From: Actinomycetales bacterium
GTDB taxonomy: Bacteria > Actinomycetota > Actinomycetes > Actinomycetales > Actinomycetaceae
Length of the DNA: 12,047 bases
Direction: 5' to 3'
Assembly: GCA_022838965.1 (NCBI GenBank)
Contig: JALHDK010000054.1
Span: 1 to 12,047 of the forward strand
Shown: piece after piece, positions 1 through 5,240 of the stretch
Layout of the letters: each line of letters opens with the position of its first letter
Numbering within the stretch: the first letter of the stretch is position 1
Position numbers and translations under genes: made by a program
The notes under the pieces: generated by a model
The model's database searches: none
Told to the model about the DNA's origin: nothing
What the model saw: only the letters and a program-made list of their open reading frames with translations

Positions 1-1087
1 GGAACTCGTGCTCCGAGACAGCGCCTACCTCTTCGAGCGGGACGCCGCCGACGCCCGCGCAGGCGGCTGGTCCCGACACGACCCACCCCTGCCGCTGTAC
101 ACGGTGGAGGACGCCCAGCGGGCCATCAGCCTGTTCCGCCCCCACGGGTGGACCGGGACCGTCGAGCTGGCAGGCGGCGCCACCGCCCGTTTCACACGAG
201 CCGGTCACGTCCTCGGATCGGCCAGCATCTCACTCGCGGTGGACGGGGCATCGGTGCTCTTCTCCGGAGACGTGGGGCGCCCCGCGCACCCGATCCTCCT
301 GCCGCGAGACACACCACCCGGGGCGCGCACCATCGTGCTCGAGTCAACCTACGGCGACCGCACACATCCGCCGGCCACGGGGCATGCCGAGCTCGCCGAC
401 GCGATCCGCCGCACCATCGGCCGGGGCGGATCGGTCCTCATCCCCGCCTTCGCCATCGATCGCACCGAACTCGTGCTCCACGAACTGGCCCGCCTCGTCG
501 CCGCCGGCAGCATTCCCGCCGTGCCGGTGTTCGTCAACAGCCCCATGGCGCTCGACGGGCTGCGGGTCTACCAGCAGGCATCGGCACGCGGTGAGCTGCG
601 GCCCGACGCGCATCCGGAGGTGGTCGAGCTGCCCGGACTCGTGGAGGTGAGGACGGCCGAGGAGTCCATGGCCCTCAATGACCTCCGGGAACCGTGCATC
701 ATCATCTCGGCCTCCGGAATGGCGACGGGTGGCCGGGTGGTGCATCACCTGCGCCACATGCTCCCGGATCCCCGGCACACCGTGGTCCTCACCGGATACC
801 AGGCGGTGGGCACCCGCGGCCGCCTGCTCGTCGACGGCGCGCAGGAGCTGAAGATGCACGGCCGCTACGTGAAGGTCCGCGCCGAGATCGTGCAGGACGA
901 GGAGTTCTCGGTGCACGCGGACGCCGACGAGCTGATGTCGTGGCTGGATGGGCTGCCCGAACCCGAGACCGTCTATCTCGTGCACGGCGAGCCCGAGTCG
1001 GCTCAGGCGCTGGCGGGCCGCATCCGCGCGGAGCTGGGCTGGACCGTCGCGGTTCCGGGGCCGGGCGAACGCGTCCGCGTGGACTGA
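1..1087 (+). CDS. MBL-fold beta-CASP RNase-like metallohydrolase (5' end outside window)
   Basis: Metallo-beta-lactamase hydrolase of the beta-CASP/RMMBL type, the family of archaeal and bacterial RNA exonucleases and CPSF-like enzymes. The frame is open to base 2, so the N-terminus with the HxHxDH zinc motif lies outside the window; about 361 residues remain, where full-length relatives have roughly 450. Counting from the GTG at position 8, I see the AGHVLGSA histidine motif (65-72), FSGDVGRP with a metal-type Asp (85-92), ESTYGD (112-117), SASGMATGGRVVHH (234-247) and VLTGYQAVGTRGR (259-271) of the beta-CASP insert, then FSVHADADEL (300-309) and VHGE (325-328) of the RMMBL tail. These are the normal motifs in the normal order, so the visible part looks intact. 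The likely role is RNA processing or decay in the cytoplasm; the substrate cannot be inferred. It ends one base before the stop of the convergent LytR_C gene. The GTG at 8 is internal and not the real start. Confidence 0.9.
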   Translation, partial: ELVLRDSAYLFERDAADARAGGWSRHDPPLPLYTVEDAQRAISLFRPHGWTGTVELAGGATARFTRAGHVLGSASISLAVDGASVLFSGDVGRPAHPILLPRDTPPGARTIVLESTYGDRTHPPATGHAELADAIRRTIGRGGSVLIPAFAIDRTELVLHELARLVAAGSIPAVPVFVNSPMALDGLRVYQQASARGELRPDAHPEVVELPGLVEVRTAEESMALNDLREPCIIISASGMATGGRVVHHLRHMLPDPRHTVVLTGYQAVGTRGRLLVDGAQELKMHGRYVKVRAEIVQDEEFSVHADADELMSWLDGLPEPETVYLVHGEPESAQALAGRIRAELGWTVAVPGPGERVRVD

Positions 1088-1088
1088 C

Positions 1089-1691
1089 TCACCCCTCGAA
1101 GTCCCGGCGGAGCACCACCGTGATGGAGTCGGTCGCACTGGCGAGTTCGACGAGGGTATCGATGCCGAGCGCCTGCGCCACGGCCTGGGCGGTGGGCGCG
1201 AGGGCGGCGTTGTCGTAGTAGACGGTAGTGGACGCGGGTTGAGCGGCCGCGTAGTTGCCCGTGGTGACGGCGCTGAAGCCGGCATCCACAAGGCGATCGG
1301 CCGTCCGCGCCGCGATGCCCGCCACCCGGGCGCCGTTGAGGACCAGCACCGGGGCGGCGTAGTCGACCTCCGGCTGGGTTGCCTCGGGCTCCGCCGGGGT
1401 GGCTTCCTCCGTGGCCTCGGGTTCCTCCGCCGGGCTGCCGGCCTCCGACGGCGTCTCCCCGGTGGGTGCCGCGGCGTCACTGGCCGCCGGTGACCCGGTG
1501 GCCACGGGGGCGGTGCTGTCCCCGTCCTGGTTCAGCAGGGAGACCACACCCCATGCGAGGAAGGGAGCAGCGACGAGCACCAGCAGGTAGGGAGCGAGCC
1601 GTCGCCACGGACTCTCGACCTCACGATGCACCCCTTTGGGACCTCGGTTCCGTGCCAGGACGTCGAACTCGTCCTCGGGGTAGTTCGTCAT
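1089..1691 (-). CDS. LytR C-terminal domain (LytR_C) membrane protein
   Basis: A 200-aa single-pass membrane protein. Residues 1-32 are a polar, charged cytoplasmic tail and 33-53 form one hydrophobic helix (LAPYLLVLVAAPFLAWGVV). Residues 54-111 are a low-complexity Ala/Pro/Glu/Thr linker, and about 113-197 match the LytR_C fold, beginning VLVLNGARVAGIAARTADRL and including TTVYYDN. LytR_C domains occur at the end of LytR-CpsA-Psr cell-wall ligases and as stand-alone anchored proteins in actinobacteria; the catalytic LCP domain is absent here, so this is the stand-alone form. Its role is probably in the cell envelope but is not established. It starts 9 bases after the stop of the DUF3263 gene on the same strand, so the two are probably co-transcribed from the promoter near 2021-2050. 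The ATG at 1691 has only a weak GGA upstream, which suggests reliance on read-through or coupling. The product family is secure; the function is inferred. Confidence 0.88.
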   Translation of the reverse strand: MTNYPEDEFDVLARNRGPKGVHREVESPWRRLAPYLLVLVAAPFLAWGVVSLLNQDGDSTAPVATGSPAASDAAAPTGETPSEAGSPAEEPEATEEATPAEPEATQPEVDYAAPVLVLNGARVAGIAARTADRLVDAGFSAVTTGNYAAAQPASTTVYYDNAALAPTAQAVAQALGIDTLVELASATDSITVVLRRDFEG

Positions 1692-1700
1692 GATTCCAGA

Positions 1701-1994
1701 TTATCGGTCGAGTCCGGCATCCCCGGCCAATCGCCTGGTGGAGCGTTCCCGGTGGCGCGCCTGCCGCAGCCGACGGAGCCGCTTCACCAGCAGTGGCTCG
1801 GCCGCAAGGGCCGCGGGGTTGTCCAGCAGCGAGTTGAGCACCTGGTAGTAGCGGGTGGCGGACATGTCGAAGAGTTCCCGGATCGCGGTCTCCTTGGCGC
1901 CCGCGTAGCGCCACCACTCCTTCTCGAAGTCGAGGATCCGGGACTCGGTGTCCGTCAGCCCCGGCCGTCCAGCCAACGACAGGGCCTCCGACAT
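1701..1994 (-). CDS. DUF3263 domain protein, helix-turn-helix-like
   Basis: A 97-aa protein of the actinobacterial DUF3263 family. The diagnostic core FEKEWWRYAGAKETAIRELF (23-42) is followed by DMSATRYYQVLNSLLD (43-58), which reads like a helix-turn-helix, and then a basic tail (71-88, rich in Arg/Lys) suited to nucleic-acid contact. The family is usually a small uncharacterised protein next to ung and LytR_C, as here; a DNA-binding regulatory role is inference from the helix-turn-helix-like segment. I chose the ATG at 1994 because it gives the usual family length and is preceded by AGAGGAG at 2000-2006. The frame stays open further upstream, but that part runs back over the divergent ung gene and lacks family similarity. 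It is the first gene of a two-gene operon with the LytR_C gene and is served by a good sigma-70-type promoter. Confidence 0.9.
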   Translation of the reverse strand: MSEALSLAGRPGLTDTESRILDFEKEWWRYAGAKETAIRELFDMSATRYYQVLNSLLDNPAALAAEPLLVKRLRRLRQARHRERSTRRLAGDAGLDR

Positions 1995-1999
1995 GCTGG

Positions 2000-2006
2000 C
2001 TCCTCT
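2000..2006 (-). promoter_or_regulatory. Ribosome binding site of the DUF3263 gene
   Basis: AGAGGAG on the minus strand, five bases before the ATG at 1994. It decides the start within an otherwise long open frame. Confidence 0.7.
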
Positions 2007-2020
2007 CTCGTGACTCCTGC

Positions 2021-2050
2021 AGTCTACGTCGCGAATCACACGCATGTCAT
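2021..2050 (-). promoter_or_regulatory. Sigma-70-type promoter for the DUF3263-LytR_C operon
   Basis: On the minus strand ATGACA (2045-2050), one base from TTGACA, is followed after 18 bases by TAGACT (2021-2026), a TAnnnT -10 box. Transcription would begin near 2012-2015, leaving a short leader that contains the AGAGGAG ribosome site. Both boxes and the spacing fit a primary sigma factor promoter. The assignment rests on sequence only. Confidence 0.55.
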
Positions 2051-2084
2051 TCGGCTCCCCGCCGTCCCGCCGCCGCGGGCGGGG

Positions 2085-2096
2085 TAGGGTCGGCGT
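2085..2096 (+). promoter_or_regulatory. -10 box of a probable leaderless ung promoter
   Basis: TAGGGT (2085-2090) matches the actinobacterial TAnnnT -10 consensus and stands exactly six bases before the GTG start at 2097. That is the arrangement of leaderless transcripts, where transcription starts on the start codon itself. No convincing -35 is visible in the G/C-rich stretch upstream. The purine-rich GGGGTAGGG could instead act as a poor ribosome site, so leaderless initiation is an inference. Confidence 0.45.
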
Positions 2097-2768
2097 GTGA
2101 GTCTCACGGGGGTGATGCACGAGTCCTGGGCCGCCGCCATGACGCCCGTGGCGGACCGCATCCACGCCATGGGAGACATGCTCCGCGCCGAGCTGCGGCA
2201 GGGCCGGGGATACCTGCCTGCCGGCAGCGACGTCTTCCGGGCCTTCACCTGGCCGCTGGATGACGTGAAGGTGCTGATCGTGGGTCAGGACCCCTACCCG
2301 ACGCCCGGGCATCCGATGGGGCTGTCGTTCTCCGTCCAGCCCACGGTCCGTCCGCTCCCCCGCTCCCTGATCAACATCTACCGGGAGCTGCACGACGACG
2401 TCGGATCCGACCCGCCCGAGCACGGCGACCTCACCCACTGGTGCGAGGAGGGTGTGATGCTGCTCAACCGTGTCCTGACCGTCCGGCCCGGTGCGCCGGC
2501 GTCGCACCGGGGCCGCGGTTGGGAGGCGATCACCGACCACGCCATCGCAGCACTCGTCAGCCGACGGCGACCGCTCGTCGCCATCCTCTGGGGGCGGGAC
2601 GCGCAGTCGCTGCGTCCGTCCCTCGGGGGTACTCCCGTGATCGCCACCCCGCACCCGTCCCCCCTGTCGGCCGCGAGCGGGTTCTTCGGATCCCGGCCGT
2701 TCTCCCGTGCCAACGAGCTCCTGGCCCGCCAGGGCGCACCACCGGTGGACTGGACGCTGCCCCGCTGA
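2097..2768 (+). CDS. ung: Uracil-DNA glycosylase, family 1
   Basis: Removes uracil from DNA by cleaving the N-glycosidic bond, starting base-excision repair in the cytoplasm. The 223-aa length is normal for family 1 enzymes. Visible hallmarks: the water-activating motif [17 protein letters not shown] (63-79) with catalytic Asp65; the uracil-binding segment [16 protein letters not shown] (122-137) with Asn124; and the DNA-intercalation loop HPSPLSA (186-192) with His186. [11 protein letters not shown] (196-206) is the usual C-terminal helix start. I chose the GTG at 2097 because a TAGGGT -10 box lies six bases upstream, as in leaderless genes; an ATG at residue 7 (2115) is the alternative and would not affect the catalytic core. 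It is divergent from DUF3263 across 102 bases and convergent with the DAHP synthase gene. Nothing in it looks damaged. Confidence 0.97.
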   Translation: MSLTGVMHESWAAAMTPVADRIHAMGDMLRAELRQGRGYLPAGSDVFRAFTWPLDDVKVLIVGQDPYPTPGHPMGLSFSVQPTVRPLPRSLINIYRELHDDVGSDPPEHGDLTHWCEEGVMLLNRVLTVRPGAPASHRGRGWEAITDHAIAALVSRRRPLVAILWGRDAQSLRPSLGGTPVIATPHPSPLSAASGFFGSRPFSRANELLARQGAPPVDWTLPR

Positions 2769-2779
2769 CTCCGGCGCGC

Positions 2780-2821
2780 CCGGTCAGGCGCGGAGCATCT
2801 CCGGTCAGGCGCGGAGCATCT
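2780..2821. repeat. Perfect 21-bp tandem duplication spanning the DAHP synthase stop codon
   Basis: Positions 2780-2800 and 2801-2821 are identical, directly adjacent 21-mers (each begins CCGGTCAGGC and ends GGAGCATCT). The unit is seven codons long in the DAHP synthase frame and includes the stop, so the minus strand reads EMLRA-stop-P twice. The gene therefore ends at 2805 and a second in-frame TGA follows at 2784-2786. It looks like a recent slippage duplication. Confidence 0.95.
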
Positions 2822-4148
2822 CGGCGACGGCGAACGCCATCTCCAGCGCCTGCTGGTGGTTCAGCCGCGGGTCGACGAGCGTCTCGTAGCGGTCGGCCAG
2901 GTGATCGTCGTCGAGGTGCTCGGCGCCGCCGAGCACCTCCGTGACGTCGTCACCGGTGAGCTCGACATGGATGCCGCCCGGGACCGTGCCCAGGGCCTCG
3001 TGGACCTCGAAGAAGCCCTTGACCTCGTCGAGCACCGTCGAGAACTGCCTGGTCTTGTATCCGGAGGCCGAGACGATGGTGTTGCCGTGCATGGGATCAC
3101 AGATCCAGGTGACCGGGACACCATGGTCCCGCACCGCGCGGACGAGGGGAGGGAGCAGCTCCCGGACCCTGCTCGCGCCCATGCGGGTGATGAAGGACAG
3201 CCGGCCCTCCTCGGCGCGGGGATTGAGCTTGTCGATCAGGGCCCGGAGATCGTCCGGGGTGGCCGTGGGCCCGACCTTGCAGCCGATGGGGTTCTCGACG
3301 TGGGACAGGAGATCGACGTGCGCGCCGTCCACCTGCCGCGTGCGTTCCCCGATCCACAGGAAGTGGGCGGAACAGGTGTAGGCCTTGCCCGTCCGCGAGT
3401 CGATGCGGGTGAGGGCACGTTCGTACTCCATGAGGAGTGCCTCGTGGGCCGCGTAGAAGTCGACCGTCTTGATCGCCTCGAAGTCGACCCCGGCCGCCCC
3501 CATGAACCGCACGGCCCGGTCGATCTCGGCCGCGAGGACCTCGTACCGCGAGTAGGCCGGGTTCCGCATGAAGCCCTTGTTCCACTCGTGGACGCGGCGC
3601 AGGTCGGCGAACCCGCCGTAGGTGAACGCCCGGATGAGGTTGAGCGTGGTGGCGGAGGCGTGGTAGGCGCGCAGGAGTCGTCGCGGATCCGGCGTCCGTG
3701 CCTCGCGGGTGAACTCGTGACCGTTGACCGCGTCCCCCCGGAAGGCGGGGAGTTCGACGCCGTCGCGCGTCTCGGTGTCGGAGGAGCGGGGCTTGGCGTA
3801 CTGCCCGGCCATCCGGCCCATCTTCACGATGGGCAGGGAGGCACCGTAGGTGAGCACCACGGCCATCTGCAGGATGGTCATGATCTTGTGCCGGATGCGG
3901 TCGGCCGTGTTCGCGGCGAACGACTCGGCGCAGTCCCCGCCCTGGAGCACGAACGCCTGCCCGCGGCCGGCTTCGGCCATCCGCCTCTTCAGCACGTCCG
4001 CCTCGCCGGCGAACACCAGCGGCGGCGATGCCGCGAGCTCCGCGACCGCCTCGCGCAGCGCCTCGAGGTCCGGCCACGTGGGCTGCTGTGCCACGGGCAG
4101 CTCGCGCCAGTGGTCGAGGGACCGCAGCAGCTGCGGGTCTGCTTCCAC
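2805..4148 (-). CDS. aroG: Class II 3-deoxy-7-phosphoheptulonate (DAHP) synthase
   Basis: Condenses phosphoenolpyruvate with erythrose 4-phosphate to DAHP, the first step of the shikimate pathway to aromatic amino acids. At 447 aa it has the length of class II (plant/mycobacterial) enzymes. Visible: metal-ligand Cys73 in GGDCAESF, KMGRMAGQYAKPRS (109-122), HFLWIGERTRQ (262-272), GCKVGP (289-294), ITRMG (320-324), CDPMHGN (350-356) with His354, GGIHVELTGDDVTE (391-404) with Glu396, and DPRLN (426-430) with Asp426. Cys73, His354, Glu396 and Asp426 correspond to the M. tuberculosis metal ligands. Val425 stands where that enzyme has Cys440. I chose the GTG at 4148 because GGAGGA sits just upstream and the length fits; the frame extends to an ATG at 4265, but that would run into the tRNA gene. 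It is a stand-alone unit after tRNA-Thr, and its stop lies within a duplicated 21-mer. Confidence 0.96.
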   Translation of the reverse strand: MEADPQLLRSLDHWRELPVAQQPTWPDLEALREAVAELAASPPLVFAGEADVLKRRMAEAGRGQAFVLQGGDCAESFAANTADRIRHKIMTILQMAVVLTYGASLPIVKMGRMAGQYAKPRSSDTETRDGVELPAFRGDAVNGHEFTREARTPDPRRLLRAYHASATTLNLIRAFTYGGFADLRRVHEWNKGFMRNPAYSRYEVLAAEIDRAVRFMGAAGVDFEAIKTVDFYAAHEALLMEYERALTRIDSRTGKAYTCSAHFLWIGERTRQVDGAHVDLLSHVENPIGCKVGPTATPDDLRALIDKLNPRAEEGRLSFITRMGASRVRELLPPLVRAVRDHGVPVTWICDPMHGNTIVSASGYKTRQFSTVLDEVKGFFEVHEALGTVPGGIHVELTGDDVTEVLGGAEHLDDDHLADRYETLVDPRLNHQQALEMAFAVAEMLRA

Positions 4149-4151
4149 TCT

Positions 4152-4157
4152 TCCTCC
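4152..4157 (-). promoter_or_regulatory. Ribosome binding site of the DAHP synthase gene
   Basis: GGAGGA on the minus strand, three bases before the GTG at 4148 (about four if counted from GGAGG). It is the only strong Shine-Dalgarno sequence near this end and fixes the start at a GTG rather than at the upstream ATG codons. Confidence 0.7.
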
Positions 4158-4197
4158 CAGATGGTGCGGAGCGTCGATGCCACGACACTGCCACCGG

Positions 4198-4203
4198 ATG
4201 GTA
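4198..4203 (-). promoter_or_regulatory. Candidate -10 box for the DAHP synthase gene
   Basis: TACCAT on the minus strand matches TAnnnT and lies 49 bases before the GTG start, downstream of the tRNA. A TGACGG about 19 bases further upstream could be a poor -35. Read-through from the tRNA transcription unit is an equally possible source of transcripts. Confidence 0.25.
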
Positions 4204-4256
4204 TCAAGCGGGGCCCGGCCGCCCGTCATGGCGCCGATGGGTGGATGCGGGACACA

Positions 4257-4332
4257 TGGAGCCACCTATCGGATTCGAACCGATGACCGTCCGCTTACAA
4301 GGCGGGTGCTCTGCCGGCTGAGCTAAGGTGGC
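4257..4332 (-). tRNA. tRNA-Thr (anticodon TGT), CCA encoded
   Basis: A complete cloverleaf reads on the minus strand. The acceptor arm is GCCACCT paired with AGGTGGC (7 bp). The D-arm is GCTC/GAGC with loop AGCCGGCA, the anticodon loop is CTTGTAA with anticodon TGT at 34-36, the variable loop has five bases, and the T-arm is ATCGG-TTCGAAT-CCGAT. The discriminator is T73 and the CCA end is encoded at 4257-4259. The anticodon reads ACA and other ACN threonine codons. The anticodon stem has four good pairs; its outermost position 27-43 is a C-A mismatch. The gene lies between the DsbA-like and DAHP synthase genes on the same strand. Confidence 0.97.
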
Positions 4333-4360
4333 GGGGGCATGCGGGTGATGCCACCGGTCC

Positions 4361-4366
4361 ATCGTA
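4361..4366 (-). promoter_or_regulatory. Candidate -10 box for tRNA-Thr
   Basis: TACGAT on the minus strand fits TAnnnT and would start transcription roughly 20 bases before the mature tRNA 5' end, a usual distance. No clear -35 is seen inside the end of the upstream gene. A 5-bp hairpin (4336-4352, GGCAT/ATGCC) lies between it and the tRNA. Confidence 0.3.
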
Positions 4367-4370
4367 GTCC

Positions 4371-5183
4371 TCAGCCGCCGCGAACCTCACTCAGGAGAGC
4401 GCCGGGCTCGGTCCAGCCACGGTAGTCCTCGCCGTCGATCAGGATCGTGGGCGTGCCGGTGAACCCGTTCCGTCCGAACTGACGGGTGGTGGCAGCCACC
4501 CACGCGCCGAAGGTGCGGTCCGCGAAGCGGTCGGCGACCTCCGGCGGCACGCCCACCGCCACGGCCGCCTCGCGGATGTCGGCGACCGTGGGCTCGGTCA
4601 CCGCGCTGGCACCGGCGTCGACGGCCGCCTGGACCGCGTCGTCGTAGAGGGTGAACAGTCGTTCCGAGAAGTCCAGGAAGTGGGAGGGCGCCTGGTCGGC
4701 GACGGTTGCCGCCGCATTCGCGGCCTGGCCGGAGTATCCGGTGAAATCACCCGAGCGATCGAGGATGGACACGGGGTGGATGACCACCGTCGCGGTTCCC
4801 TCCCCGGCAAGGGTGCGCAGGTCCGCCCCGTTGATCCGCTCGAACTGGCTGCAGTAGGTGCACGTGTAGTCGAGGTACACGTCCACTGTCCGCCCGCCCT
4901 CGTTGACGGTGCCCGCCGTGAGGGTGGAGCCGACGGGGATGCCGCCATTGAGGTCGGAGCCCGCCGGACGGGCGACGCCCTCCAGCGCCGAGCCCTTCCC
5001 CGAGGAGACGATGGCCCAGACCAGTGCCGCCACGACCGCGAGCGCGACGACGATGCCCCCGATGAGCAGCACGCGGTTGCGCTTCTCGCGGCGCTCCTGC
5101 GCCTCGCGGATCCGGCGCGCCTCCTCGCGTGCGGCCTCGCGACGTTGCTGCTTGGTCATGCGGGCGTTTCCCGGGTTCGTCAT
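4371..5183 (-). CDS. Membrane-anchored DsbA-family thioredoxin-fold protein
   Basis: A 270-aa thiol-disulfide oxidoreductase-like protein, anchored by its N-terminus and facing outwards. Residues 1-37 are highly charged (KQQRREAAREEARRIREAQE and onward, probably a helical or coiled cytoplasmic segment). Residues 38-60 form one membrane helix. The DsbA/thioredoxin_4 domain covers about 80-268, with the active site CTYC (108-111) after VYLDYT, an alpha-helical insertion (150-235), and the cis-proline loop TGTP (242-245) before TILIDG. The family catalyses disulfide formation or reduction in exported proteins. I chose the ATG at 5183 because GGAGGT lies four bases upstream; the ATG at residue 9 lacks such a site. 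It lies downstream of the Ser/Thr kinase gene with 57 bases between, and may be expressed with it. A VKOR- or DsbB-type partner is not in the window. Confidence 0.92.
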   Translation of the reverse strand: MTNPGNARMTKQQRREAAREEARRIREAQERREKRNRVLLIGGIVVALAVVAALVWAIVSSGKGSALEGVARPAGSDLNGGIPVGSTLTAGTVNEGGRTVDVYLDYTCTYCSQFERINGADLRTLAGEGTATVVIHPVSILDRSGDFTGYSGQAANAAATVADQAPSHFLDFSERLFTLYDDAVQAAVDAGASAVTEPTVADIREAAVAVGVPPEVADRFADRTFGAWVAATTRQFGRNGFTGTPTILIDGEDYRGWTEPGALLSEVRGG

Positions 5184-5187
5184 CCGT

Positions 5188-5193
5188 ACCTCC
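5188..5193 (-). promoter_or_regulatory. Ribosome binding site of the DsbA-like gene
   Basis: GGAGGT on the minus strand, four bases before the ATG at 5183. A TAGTGT at 5210-5215 in the same short gap could be a -10 box giving this gene its own promoter, but no -35 is evident. Confidence 0.65.
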
Positions 5194-5240
5194 GTCGTCG
5201 TCGGTGATCACACTACTGTCGCCACGGCGCGCCGGGTCCG

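Noticed and set aside
344..1480. Minus-strand open frame covering the MBL gene and part of the LytR_C gene
   Set aside because: Overlaps two genes with recognised domains; its translation is rich in Arg/Pro, typical of a non-coding frame.
4149..4265. Extension of the DAHP synthase to the ATG at 4265
   Set aside because: It would overlap the end of the tRNA gene, adds residues unlike the family, and lacks the GGAGGA that precedes the GTG at 4148.
2856..4286. Long plus-strand open frame of 476 codons opposite the DAHP synthase gene
   Set aside because: It is the antisense shadow of a fully conserved gene; its translation is low in complexity, has no family motif, and it runs into the tRNA gene.
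4257..4332. tRNA-Thr as an integration site for a mobile element
   Set aside because: No integrase and no direct repeat of the tRNA 3' end is seen nearby; the flanking genes are ordinary core genes.
5204..5211. Palindrome GTGATCAC upstream of the DsbA-like gene as an operator
   Set aside because: An isolated 8-bp palindrome with no second copy or known consensus; it can occur by chance.
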